From: Piscicola geometra
Taxonomy: Eukaryota > Annelida > Clitellata > Hirudinida > Piscicolidae
Direction of reading: 5' to 3'
Length of the DNA stretch: 64,000 nucleotides
Assembly (NCBI GenBank): GCA_943735955.1
Contig: OX030956.1
Span: 15,590,195-15,654,194 of the forward strand
The notes below the pieces were generated by a model that did no database searches, had not been told where the DNA came from, and worked only from the letters and a program-made list of their open reading frames with translations. Of the stretch, positions 35,303-47,614 are shown in pieces. The position numbers and the translations under genes were made by a program. How positions within the stretch are numbered: the stretch's first letter is position 1; each line of letters begins with the position of its first letter.

Positions 35303-37461
35303 ACAACAAGCAACAACAAGCAACAACAAGCAACAAGAAGCAACAAGAAGCAACAAGAAGCAACAAGAAGCAACAAGAAGCAACAACAAGCAACAACAAG
35401 CAACAACAAGCAACAACAAGCAACAACAAGCAACAACAAGCAACAACAAGCAACAACAAGCAACAACAAGCAACAACAAGCAACAAGAAGCAACAAGAAG
35501 CAACAACAAGCAACAAAAAGCAACAACAAGCAACAACAAGCAACAACAAGCAACAAGAAGCAACAACAAGCAACAAGAAGCAACAAGAAGCAACAACAAG
35601 CAACAAGAAGCAACAAGAAGCAACAACAAGCAACAACAAGCAACAACAAGCAACAAGAAGCAACAACAAGCAACAAGAAGCAACAACAAGCAACGAGAAG
35701 CAACAAGAAGCAACAACAAGCAACAACAAGCAACAAGAAGCAACGAGAAGCAACAAGAAGCAACAACAAGCAACAAGAAGCAACAAGAAGCAACAACAAG
35801 CAACAAGAAGCAACAAGAAGCAACAACAAGCAACAACAAGCAACAACAAGCAACAAGAAGCAACAACAAGCAACAAGAAGCAACAACAAGCAACGAGAAG
35901 CAACAAGAAGCAACAACAAGCAACAACAAGCAACAAGAAGCAACGAGAAGCAACAAGAAGCAACAACAAGCACAAGAAGCAACAAGAAGCAACAACAAGC
36001 AACAAGAAGCAACAAGAAGCAACAACAAGCAACAACAAGCAACAAGAAGCAACAAGAAGCAACAAGAAGCAACAAGAAGCAACAAGAAGCAACAAGAAGC
36101 AACAACAAGCAACAACAAGCAACAAGAAGCAACAAGAAGCAACAAGAAGCAACAAGAAGCAACAAGAAGCAATAACAAGCAACAAGAAGCAACAACAAGC
36201 AACAACAAGCAACAACAAGCAACAACAAGCAACAACAAGCAACAACAAGCAACAACAAGCAACAACAAGCAACAACAAGCAACAACAAGCAACAACAAGC
36301 AACAACAAGCAACAAGAAGCAACAACAAGCAACAAGAAGCAACAAGAAGCAACAAGAAGCAACAAGAAGCAACAACAAGCAACAATAAGCAACAAGAAGC
36401 AACAAGAAGCAACAACAAGCAACAAGAAGCAACAAGAAGCAACAAGAAGCAACAAGAAGCAACAAGAAGCAACAAGAAGCAACAACAAGCAACAAGAAGC
36501 AACAACAAGCAACAAGAAGCAACAACAAGCAACAAGAAGCAACAACAAGCAACAAGAAGCAACAAGAAGCAACAAGAAGCAACAACAAGCAACAAAAAGC
36601 AACAACAAGCAACAAGAAGCAACAAGAAGCAACAACAAGCAACAAGAAGCAACAACAAGCAACAACAAGCAACAACAAGCAACAAGAAGCAACAAGAAGC
36701 AACAAGAAGCAACAACAAGCAACAAGAAGCAACAAGAAGCAGCAACAAGCAACAAGAAGCAACAACAAGCAACAACAAGCAACAACAAGCAACAAAAAGC
36801 AACAACAAGCAACAACAAGCAACAACAAGCAACAACAAGCAACAACAAGCAACAACAAGCAACAAGAAGCAACAAGAAGCAACAACAAGCAACAAGAAGC
36901 AACAAGAAGCAACAACAAGCAACAACAAGCAACAACAAGCAACAACAAGCAACAACAAGCAACAAGAAGCAACAAGAAGCAACAACAAACAACAACAAGC
37001 AACAACAAGCAACAACAAGCAACAACAAGCAACAACAAGCAACAAGAAGCAACAACAAGCAACAAGAAGCAACAAGAAGCAACAAGAAGCAACAACAAGC
37101 AACAACAAGCAACAACAAGCAACAACAAGCAACAAGAAGCAACAAGAAGCAACAAGAAGCAACAACAAGCAACAACAAGCAACAAGAAACAACAAGAAGC
37201 AACAAGAAGCAACAACAAGCAACAACAAGCAACAAGAAGCAACAAGAAGCAACAAGAAGCAACAACAAGCAACAAGAAGCAACAACAAGCAACAAGAAGC
37301 AACAACAAGCAACAACAAGCAACAAGAAGCAACAACAAGCAACAAGAAGCAACAAGAAGCAACAAGAAGCAACAAGAAGCAACAAGAAGCAACAACAAGC
37401 AACAACAAGCAACAAGAAGCAACAACAAGCAACAACAAGCAACAAGAAGCAACAAGAAGCA
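35303..37461 (+). repeat. Block X, second copy
   Basis: Second copy of 30,351-32,499. It differs by a C run of 10 instead of 9 units near 35,383, a C run of 12 instead of 11 at 36,192, a C to T change giving ACAATAAGCA at 36,382, and a G run of 6 instead of 7 at 36,422. It has the same 9-bp unit (35,973) and the same rare units. Confidence 0.88.
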
Positions 37462-39761
37462 TCAAGAAGCAACAAGAAGCAACAAGAAGCAACAAGAAGC
37501 AACAACAAGCAACAACAAGCAACAACAAGCAACAACAAGCAACAAGAAGCAACAAGAAGCAACAACAAGCAACAACAAGCAACAAGAAGCAACAAGAAGC
37601 AACAACAAGCAACAACAAGCAACGGGAAGCAACAACAAGCAACAACAAGCAACAAGAAGCAACAAGAAGCAACAAGAAGCAACAAGAAGCAACAAGAAGC
37701 AACAAGAAGCAACAACAAGCAACAACAAGCAACAACAAGCAACAACAAGCAACAAGAAGCAACAACAAGCAACAAGAAGCAACAACAAGCAACAAGAAGC
37801 AACAACAAGCAACAACAAGCAACAACAAGCAACAAGAAGCAACAAGAAGCAACAAGAAGCAACAAGAAGCAACAACAAGCAACAAGAAGCAACAACAAGC
37901 AACAACAAGCAACAACAAGCAACAAAAAGCAACAACAAGCAACAAGAAGCAACAAGAAGCAACAAGAAGCAACAAGAAGCAACAAGAAGCAACAACAAGC
38001 AACAACAAGCAACAAGAAGCAACAACAAGCAACAAGAAGCAACAACAAGCAACAAGAAGCAACAACAAGCAACAACAAGCAACAACAAGCAACAACAAGC
38101 AACAACAAGCAACAACAAGCAACAAGAAGCAACAACAAGCAACAACAAGCAACAAGAAGCAACAAGAAGCAACAAGAAGCAACAAGAAGCAACAAGAAGC
38201 AACAAGAAGCAACAAGAAGCAACAACAAGCAACAACAAGCAACAAGAAGCAACAACAAGCAACAACAAGCAACAAGAAGCAACAACAAGCAACAACAAGC
38301 AACAACAAGCAACAACAAGCAACAACAAGCAACAACAAGCAACAAGAAGCAACAACAAGCAACAAGAAGCAACAACAAGCAACAACAAGCAACAAGAAGC
38401 AACAAGAAGCAACAACAAGCAACAACAAGCAACAGGAAGCAACAACAAGCAACAACAAGCAACAAGGAGCAACAAGAAGCAACAAGAAGCAACAAGAAGC
38501 AACAAGAAGCAACAACAAGCAACAACAAGCAACAACAAGCAACAACAAGCAACAAGAAGCAACAACAAGCAACAAGAAGCAACAACAAGCAACAAGAAGC
38601 AACAACAAGCAACAACAAGCAACAAGAAGCAACAAGAAGCAACAAGAAGCAACAAGAAGCAACAACAAGCAACAAGAAGCAACAAGAAGCAACAAGAAGC
38701 AACAACAAGCAACAACAAGCAACAAAAAGCAACAAGAAGCAACAAGAAGCAACAAGAAGCAACAACAAGCAACAAGAAGCAACAACAAGCAACAAGAAGC
38801 AACAACAAGCAACAAGAAGCAACAACAAGCAACAAGAAGCAACAACAAGCAACAAGAAGCAACAACAAGCAACAACAAGCAACAACAAGCAACAACAAGC
38901 AACAACAAGCAACAACAAGCAACAACAAGCAAAAAGAAGCAACAAGAAGCAACAACAAGCAACAACAAGCAACAACAAGCAACAACAAGCAACAAGAAGC
39001 AACAAGAAGCAACAACAAGCAACAACAAGCAACAACAAGCAACAACAAGCAACAACAAGCAACAACAAGCAACAACAAGCAACAAGAAGCAACAACAAGC
39101 AACAAGAAGCAACAAGAAGCAACAAGAAGCAACAAGAAGCAACAACAAGCAACAAGAAGCAACAAGAAGCAACAAGAAGCAACAACAAGCAACAAGAAGC
39201 AACAAGAAGCAACAACAAGCAACAAGAAGCAACAAGAAGCAACAAGAAGCAACAAGAAGCAACAACAAGCAACAAGAAGCAACAACAAGCAACAACAAGC
39301 AACAAGAAGCAACAAAAAGCAACAACAAGCAACAAGAAGCAACAACAAGCAACAAGAAGCAACAACAAGCAACAACAAGCAACAAGAAGCAACAAGAAGC
39401 AACAAGAAGCAACAACAAGCAACAACAAGCAACAACAAGCAACAACAAGCAACAAGAAGCAACAACAAGCAACAACAAGCAACAACAAGCAACAACAAGC
39501 AACAAGAAGCAACAAGAAGCAACAAAAAGCAACAACAAGCAACAAGAAGCAACAAGAAGCAACAAGAAGCAACAACAAGCAACAAGAAGCAACAAGAAGC
39601 AACAAGAAGCAACAAGAAGCAACAAAAAGCAACAACAAGCAACAAGAAGCAACAAGAAGCAACAAGAAGCAACAAGAAACAACAAGAAGCAACAAGAAGC
39701 AACAAGAAGCAACAAGAAGCAACAAGAAGCAACAAGAAGCAACAAGAAGCAACAAGAAGCA
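37462..39761 (+). repeat. ACGGGAAGCA cassette D and following units
   Basis: Starts with TCAAGAAGCA and carries ACGGGAAGCA at 37,622, following cassette A for several hundred bases. A related stretch near 38,400 has ACAGGAAGCA (38,432) and ACAAGGAGCA (38,462) in the place of ACGGGAAGCA. From 38,932 (AAAAGAAGCA) to 39,312 (ACAAAAAGCA) it already has domain 3 order, so this segment is the transition between domains 2 and 3. Confidence 0.75.
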
Positions 39762-40801
39762 ACAACGAGCAACAAGAAGCAACAACAAGCAACAACAAGC
39801 AACAACAAGCAACAACAAGCAACAAGAAGCAACAAGAAGCAACAACAAGCAACAACAAGCAACAACAAGCAACAACAAGCAACAAGAAGCAACAAGAAGC
39901 AACAACAAGCAACAACAAGCAACAACAAGCAACAACAAGCAACAAGAAGCAACAAGAAGCAACAAGAAGCAACAAGAAGCAACAAGAAGCAACAACAAGC
40001 AACAACAAGCAACAACAAGCAACAAGAAGCAACAACAAGCAACAAGAAGCAACAAGAAGCAACAAGAAGCAACAAGAAGCAACAAGAAGCAACAACAAGC
40101 AACAAGAAGCAACAAGAAGCAACAACAAGCAACAAGAAGCAACAACAAGCAACAAGAAGCAACAACAAGCAACAAGAAGCAACAACAAGCAACAAGAAGC
40201 AACAACAAGCAACAAGAAGCAACAACAAGCAACAAGAAGCAACAACAAGCAACAAGAAGCAACAACAAGCAACAACAAGCAACAACAAGCAACAACAAGC
40301 AACAAGAAGCAACAAGAAGCAACAAGAAGCAACAAGAAGCAACAAGAAGCAACAAGAAGCAACAAGAAGCAACAAGAAGCAACAACAAGCAACAACAAGC
40401 AACAACAAGCAACAACAAGCAACAAGAAGCAACAAGAAGCAACAACAAGCAACAAGAAGCAACAAGAAGCAACAAGAAACAACAACAAGCAACAAGAAGC
40501 AACAAGAAGCAACAAGAAGCAACAAGAAGCAACAAAAAGCAACAACAAGCAACAAGAAGCAACAAGAAGCAACAAGAAGCAACAAGAAACAACAAGAAGC
40601 AACAAGAAGCAACAACAAGCAACAAGAAGCAACAAGAAGCAACAAGAAGCAACAAGAAGCAACAAAAAGCAACAACAAGCAACAAGAAGCAACAAGAAGC
40701 AACAAGAAGCAACAAGAAACAACAAGAAGCAACAAGAAGCAACAAGAAGCAACAAGAAGCAACAAGAAGCAACAAGAAGCAACAAGAAGCAACAAGAAGC
40801 A
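39762..40801 (+). repeat. Canonical domain 3 HOR, 1,040 bp
   Basis: Order: ACAACGAGCA, G, three CCCC blocks parted by GG, GGGGG, CCC, G C GGGGG C GG, seven C-G pairs, CCCC, eight G, CCCC GG C GG, ACAAGAAACA, then two 130-bp modules each with ACAAAAAGCA (40,532 and 40,662) and ACAAGAAACA, then eight G to the next ACAACGAGCA. It has the same plan as 54,435-55,494. Confidence 0.85.
40122..40261 (+). repeat. Nested 20-bp dimer array, seven C-G pairs
   Basis: Fourteen units that alternate strictly C then G, followed by CCCC and a G run. Equivalent arrays occur at 42,462, 50,105, 54,805, 55,795, 59,605, about 62,025 and 63,515. Confidence 0.85.
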
Positions 40802-43031
40802 ACAACGAGCAACAAGAAGCAACAACAAGCAACAACAAGCAACAACAAGCAACAACAAGCAACAAGAAGCAACAAGAAGCAACAACAAGCAACAACAAGC
40901 AACAACAAGCAACAACAAGCAACAAGAAGCAACAAGAAGCAACAACAAGCAACAACAAGCAACAACAAGCAACAACAAGCAACAAGAAGCAACAAGAAGC
41001 AACAAGAAGCAACAAGAAGCAACAAGAAGCAACAACAAGCAACAACAAGCAACAACAAGCAACAAGAAGCAACAACAAGCAACAAGAAGCAACAAGAAGC
41101 AACAAGAAGCACCAAGAAGCAACAAGAAGCAACAACAAGCAACAAGAAGCAACAAGAAGCAACAAGAAGCAACAAGAAGCAACAAGAAGCAACAAGAAGC
41201 AACAACAAGCAACAAGAAGCAACAACAAGCAACAAGAAGCAACAACAAGCAACAAGAAGCAACAACAAGCAACAAGAAGCAACAACAAGCAACAAGAAGC
41301 AACAACAAGCAACAACAAGCAACAACAAGCAACAACAAGCAACAACAAGCAACAACAAGCAAAAAGAAGCAACAAGAAGCAACAACAAGCAACAACAAGC
41401 AACAACAAGCAACAACAAGCAACAAGAAGCAACAAGAAGCAACAAGAAGCAACAAGAAGCAACAACAAGCAACAACAAGCAACAACAAGCAACAACAAGC
41501 AACAACAAGCAACAAGAAGCAACAACAAGCAACAAGAAGCAACAAGAAGCAACAAGAAGCAACAAGAAGCAACAACAAGCAACAAGAAGCAACAAGAAGC
41601 AACAAGAAGCAACAACAAGCAACAAGAAGCAACAAGAAGCAACAACAAGCAACAAGAAGCAACAAGAAGCAACAAGAAGCAACAAGAAGCAACAACAAGC
41701 AACAAGAAGCAACAACAAGCAACAACAAGCAACAAGAAGCAACAAAAAGCAACAACAAGCAACAAGAAGCAACAACAAGCAACAAGAAGCAACAACAAGC
41801 AACAACAAGCAACAAGAAGCAACAAGAAGCAACAAGAAGCAACAACAAGCAACAACAAGCAACAACAAGCAACAACAAGCAACAAGAAGCAACAACAAGC
41901 AACAACAAGCAACAACAAGCAACAAGAAGCAACAAGAAGCAACAAGAAGCAACAAAAAGCAACAACAAGCAACAAGAAGCAACAAGAAGCAACAAGAAGC
42001 AACAACAAGCAACAAGAAGCAACAAGAAGCAACAAGAAGCAACAAGAAGCAACAAGAAGCAACAAGAAGCAACAACAAGCAACAACAAGCAACAAGAAGC
42101 AACAAGAAGCAACAACAAGCAACAACAAGCAACAACAAGCAACAACAAGCAACAAGAAGCAACAAGAAGCAACAACAAGCAACAACAAGCAACAACAAGC
42201 AACAACAAGCAACAAGAAGCAACAAGAAGCAACAACAAGCAACAACAAGCAACAACAAGCAACAACAAGCAACAAGAAGCAACAAGAAGCAACAAGAAGC
42301 AACAAGAAGCAACAAGAAGCAACAACAAGCAACAACAAGCAACAACAAGCAACAACAAGCAACAAGAAGCAACAACAAGCAACAAGAAGCAACAAGAAGC
42401 AACAAGAAGCAACAAGAAGCAACAAGAAGCAACAACAAGCAACAAGAAGCAACAACAAGCAACAACAAGCAACAAGAAGCAACAACAAGCAACAAGAAGC
42501 AACAACAAGCAACAAGAAGCAACAACAAGCAACAAGAAGCAACAACAAGCAACAAGAAGCAACAACAAGCAACAAGAAGCAACAACAAGCAACAAGAAGC
42601 AACAACAAGCAACAACAAGCAACAACAAGCAACAACAAGCAACAAGAAGCAACAAGAAGCAACAAGAAGCAACAAGAAGCAACAAGAAGCAACAAGAAGC
42701 AACAAGAAGCAACAACAAGCAACAACAAGCAACAACAAGCAACAACAAGCAACAACAAGCAACAACAAGCAACAACAAGCAACAACAAGCAACAACAAGC
42801 AACATCAAGCAACAACAAGCAACAAGAAGCAACAACAAGCAACAACAAGCAACAAGAAGCAACAAGAAGCAACAACAAGCAACAAGAAGCAACAAGAAGC
42901 AACAACAAGCAACAAGAAGCAACAAGAAGCAACAAGAAGCAACAAGAAACAACAAGAAGCAACAAGAAGCAACAAGAAGCAACAAGAAGCAACAAGAAGC
43001 AACAAGAAGCAACAAGAAGCAACAAGAAGCA
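40802..43031 (+). repeat. Domain 3 HOR with CCAAGAAGCA, 2,230 bp
   Basis: Opens like the canonical copy and carries CCAAGAAGCA at 41,112, AAAAGAAGCA at 41,362 and ACAAAAAGCA at 41,742. A second dimer array (42,462-42,601), a G run, nine C units and ACATCAAGCA at 42,802 follow. The part around 40,802-41,112 matches 50,795-51,105 at an offset of 9,993 bp. Confidence 0.8.
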
Positions 43032-43991
43032 ACAACGAGCAACAAGAAGCAACAACAAGCAACAACAAGCAACAACAAGCAACAACAAGCAACAAGAAGC
43101 AACAAGAAGCAACAACAAGCAACAACAAGCAACAACAAACAACAACAAGCAACAAGAAGCAACAAGAAGCAACAACAAGCAACAACAAGCAACAACAAGC
43201 AACAACAAGCAACAAGAAGCAACAAGAAGCAACAAGAAGCAACAAGAAGCAACAACAAGCAACAACAAGCAACAACAAGCAACAACAAGCAACAACAAGC
43301 AACAAGAAGCAACAACAAGCAACAAGAAGCAACAAGAAGCAACAAGAAGCAACAAGAAGCAACAAGAAGCAACAAGAAGCAACAAGAAGCAACAACAAGC
43401 AACAAGAAGCAACAACAAGCAACAAGAAGCAACAACAAGCAACAACAAGCAACAACAAGCAACAAGAAGCAACAACAAGCAACAAGAAGCAACAACAAGC
43501 AACAAGAAGCAACAACAAGCAACAAGAAGCAACAACAAGCAACAACAAGCAACAACAAGCAACAAGAAGCAACAAGAAGCAACAAGAAGCAACAAGAAGC
43601 AACAAGAAGCAACAAGAAGCAACAAGAAGCAACAACAAGCAACAACAAGCAACAACAAGCAACAACAAGCAACAACAAGCAACAACAAGCAACAACAAGC
43701 AACAAGAAGCAACAACAAGCAACAACAAGCAACAAGAAGCAACAAGAAGCAACAACAAGCAACAACAAGCAACAAGAAGCAACAAGAAGCAACAACAAGC
43801 AACAAGAAGCAACAAGAAGCAACAAGAAGCAACAAGAAGCAACAAGAAGCAACAAGAAGCAACAAGAAGCAACAAGAAGCAACAAGAAGCAACAAGAAGC
43901 AACAACAAGCAACAAGAAGCAACAAGAAGCAACAACAAGCAACAAGAAGCAACAACAAGCAACAAGAAGCAACAACAAGCAACAACAAGCA
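43032..43991 (+). repeat. Domain 3 HOR, 960 bp
   Basis: With the preceding 230 bp from ACATCAAGCA at 42,802, it matches 62,375 onward at an offset of 19,573 bp, including the private unit ACAACAAACA at 43,132 (62,705). The match loses unit-by-unit alignment near 43,370 but keeps the same block order for several hundred more bases. Confidence 0.8.
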
Positions 43992-45141
43992 ACAACGAGC
44001 AACAAGAAGCAACAACAAGCAACAACAAGCAACAAGAAGCAACAAGAAGCAACAAGAAGCAACAAGAAGCAACAACAAGCAACAAGAAGCAACAAGAAGC
44101 AACAACAAGCAACAACAAGCAACAAGAAGCAACAACAAGCAACAACAAGCAACAAGAAGCAACAACAAGCAACAACAAGCAACAAGAAGCAACAAGAAGC
44201 AACAAGAAGCAACAACAAGCAACAACAAGCAACAACAAGCAACAACAAGCAACAAGAAGCAACAAGAAGCAACAAGAAGCAACAAGAAGCAACAAGAAGC
44301 AACAACAAGCAACAACAAGCAACAAGAAGCAACAACAAGCAACAACAAGCAACAACAAGCAACAACAAGCAACAAGAAGCAACAACAAGCAACAACAAGC
44401 AACAAGAAGCAACAAGAAGCAACAAGAAGCAACAACAAGCAACAACAAGCAACAAAAAGCAACAACAAGCAACAACAAGCAACAACAAGCAACAAGAAGC
44501 AACAAGAAGCAACAAGAAGCAACAACAAGCAACAACAAGCAACAAGAAGCAACAAGAAGCAACAACAAGCAACAACAAGCAACAAGAAGCAACAAGAAGC
44601 AACAAGAAGCAACAAGAAGCAACAAGAAGCAACAAGAAGCAACAAGAAGCAACAAGAAGCAACAACAAGCAACAAGAAGCAACAAGAAGCAACAAGAAGC
44701 AACAAGAAGCAACAAGAAGCAACAAGAAGCAACAAGAAGCAACAAGAAGCAACAAGAAGCAACAAGAAGCAACAAGAAGCAACAAGAAGCAACAACAAGC
44801 AACAACAAGCAACAAGAAGCAACAAGAAGCAACAACAAGCAACAACAAGCAACAAGAAGCAACAACAAGCAACAACAAGCAACAAGAAGCAACAAGAAGC
44901 AACAAGAAGCAACAAGAAGCAACAACAAGCAACAACAAGCAACAACAAGCAACAACAAGCAACAAGAAGCAACAACAAGCAACAACAAGCAACAAGAAGC
45001 AACAACAAGCAACAAGAAGCAACAAGAAGCAACAAGAAGCAACAAGAAACAACAAGAAGCAACAAGAAGCAACAAGAAGCAACAAGAAGCAACAAGAAGC
45101 AACAAGAAGCAACAAGAAGCAACAAGAAGCAACAAGAAGCA
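43992..45141 (+). repeat. Domain 3 HOR, 1,150 bp
   Basis: ACAACGAGCA at 43,992 is followed by G CC GGGG C rather than the usual CCCC blocks. It carries ACAAAAAGCA at about 44,452 and ACAAGAAACA at 45,042, then nine G units to the next landmark. Internal order is irregular compared with the canonical HOR. Confidence 0.7.
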
Positions 45142-45911
45142 ACAACGAGCAACAAGAAGCAACAAGAAGCAACAAGAAGCAACAACAAGCAACAAGAAGC
45201 AACAAGAAGCAACAAGAAGCAACAAGAAGCAACAAGAAGCAACAAGAAGCAACAAGAAGCAACAAGAAGCAACAACAAGCAACAACAAGCAACAAGAAGC
45301 AACAAGAAGCAACAACAAGCAACAACAAGCAACAACAAGCAACAAGAAGCAACAAGAAGCAACAAGAAGCAACAACAAGCAACAACAAGCAACAACAAGC
45401 AACAAGAAGCAACAAGAAGCAACAAGAAGCAACAAGAAGCAACAACAAGCAACAACAAGCAACAACAAGCAACAACAAGCAACAACAAGCAACAACAAGC
45501 AACAAGAAGCAACAAGAAGCAACAAGAAGCAACAAGAAGCAACAACAAGCAACAACAAGCAACAAGAAGCAACAAGAAGCAACAACAAGCAACAACAAGC
45601 AACAAGAAGCAACAACAAGCAACAACAAGCAACAAGAAGCAACAAGAAGCAACAAGAAGCAACAAGAAGCAACAAGAAGCAACAAGAAGCAACAACAAGC
45701 AACAACAAGCAACAACAAGCAACAACAAGCAACAAGAAGCAACAACAAGCAACAACAAGCAACAAGAAGCAACAACAAGCAACAAGAAGCAACAAGAAGC
45801 AACAAGAAGCAACAAGAAACAACAAGAAGCAACAAGAAGCAACAAGAAGCAACAAGAAGCAACAAGAAGCAACAAGAAGCAACAAGAAGCAACAAGAAGC
45901 AACAAGAAGCA
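45142..45911 (+). repeat. Domain 3 HOR, 770 bp, tandem partner at 45,912
   Basis: ACAAGAAACA and ACAACGAGCA recur with exact 770-bp spacing (45,042/45,812 and 45,142/45,912), and the flanking order G CC G C GGG before ACAAGAAACA is the same. After ACAACGAGCA both read GGG C, a signature not seen at other landmarks. Confidence 0.75.
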
Positions 45912-47571
45912 ACAACGAGCAACAAGAAGCAACAAGAAGCAACAAGAAGCAACAACAAGCAACAAGAAGCAACAAGAAGCAACAACAAGCAACAACAAGC
46001 AACAAGAAGCAACAAGAAGCAACAAGAAGCAACAAGAAACAACAACAAGCAACAACAAGCAACAACAAGCAACAAGAAGCAACAAGAAGCAACAAGAAGC
46101 AACAAGAAGCAACAAGAAGCAACAAGAAGCAACAAGAAGCAACAAGAAGCAACAAGAAGCAACAAGAAGCAACAACAAGCAACAACAAGCAACAAGAAGC
46201 AACAAGAAGCAACAAGAAGCAACAAGAAGCAACAAGAAGCAACAAGAAGCAACAAGAAGCAACAACAAGCAACAACAAGCAACAACAAGCAACAACAAGC
46301 AACAAGAAGCAACAAGAAGCAACAATAAGCAACAAGAAGCAACAAGAAGCAACAAGAAGCAACAACAAGCAACAACAAGCAACAAGAAGCAACAAGAAGC
46401 AACAACAAGCAACAACAAGCAACAACAAGCAACAAGAAGCAACAAGAAGCAACAACAAGCAACAACAAGCAACAACAAGCAACAACAAGCAACAAGAAGC
46501 AACAAGAAGCAACAAGAAGCAACAAGAAGCAACAACAAGCAACAACAAGCAACAACAAGCAACAACAAGCAACAACAAGCAACAACAAGCAACAAGAAGC
46601 AACAAGAAGCAACAAGAAGCAACAAGAAGCAACAACAAGCAACAACAAGCAACAAGAAGCAACAAGAAGCAACAACAAGCAACAACAAGCAACAAGAAGC
46701 AACAACAAGCAACAACAAGCAACAACAAGCAACAAGAAGCAACAAGAAGCAACAAGAAGCAACAACAAGCAACAACAAGCAACAACAAGCAACAACAAGC
46801 AACAAGAAGCAACAAGAAGCAACAAGAAGCAACAAGAAGCAACAAGAAGCAACAAGAAGCAACAAGAAGCAACAACAAGCAACAACAAGCAACAACAAGC
46901 AACAAGAAGCAACAAGAAGCAACAACAAGCAACAACAAGCAACAACAAGCAACAAGAAGCAACAAGAAGCAACAACAAGCAACAAGAAGCAACAAAAAGC
47001 AACAACAAGCAACAACAAGCAACAACAAGCAACAAGAAGCAACAACAAGCAACAACAAGCAACAACAAGCAACAACAAGCAACAAGAAGCAACAACAAGC
47101 CACAACAAGCAACAACAAGCAACAAGAAGCAACAAGAAGCAACAAGAAGCAACAAGAAGCAACAAGAAGCAACAAGAAGCAACAAGAAGCAACAACAAGC
47201 AACAAGAAGCAACAAGAAGCAACAAGAAGCAACAAGAAGCAACAAGAAGCAACAAGAAGCAACAAGAAGCAACAAGAAGCAACAAGAAGCAACAAGAAGC
47301 AACAAGAAGCAACAAGAAGCAACAAGAAGCAACAAGAAGCAACAAGAAGCAACAAGAAGCAACAAGAAGCAACAACAAGCAACAAGAAGCAACAACAAGC
47401 AACAAGAAGCAACAACAAGCAACAAGAAGCAACAAGAAGCAACAACAAGCAACAAGAAGCAACAACAAGCAACAAGAAGCAACAAGAAGCAACAACAAGC
47501 AACAAGAAGCAACAAGAAGCAACAAGAAGCAACAAGAAGCAACAACAAGCAACAACAAGCAACAACAAGCA
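45912..47571 (+). repeat. Irregular domain 3 array
   Basis: Begins as the 770-bp partner, then ACAAGAAACA at 46,032, ACAATAAGCA near 46,322, ACAAAAAGCA near 46,992 and a unit ending in C at 47,092. It shows no ACAACGAGCA and ends at a cluster of rare units. Confidence 0.7.
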
Positions 47572-47614
47572 ACTAGAAGCAACAAGAAGCTACAAGAAGC
47601 AACAACAAGAAGCA
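47572..47614 (+). repeat. Breakpoint cluster with 13-bp unit
   Basis: Three changes within 43 bp: ACTAGAAGCA at 47,572, ACAAGAAGCT at 47,582 and the 13-bp unit ACAACAAGAAGCA at 47,602. Register shifts by 3 bp here and then holds to the window end. Confidence 0.82.

Larger units (their letters stand above)
28449..37461 (+). repeat. Satellite domain 2: scrambled zone with register breaks
   Basis: Units here fall in several registers. The departures from 10 bp are 8-bp units at 29,699, 29,787, 30,185 and 30,273, 9-bp units at 31,011 and 35,973, and a 13-bp unit at 35,260. C units and pure C runs (up to 12 units) are commoner than in domain 1. It contains a roughly 0.5-kb tandem duplication, a 2.15-kb block present twice, and three TCAAGAAGCA cassettes. 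Confidence 0.85.

Noticed and set aside
32660..37631. CENP-B box at the ACGGGAAGCA units
   Set aside because: CGGG is present, but the required upstream TTCG half is absent because the strand has almost no T. The spacing and context do not fit the 17-bp box.
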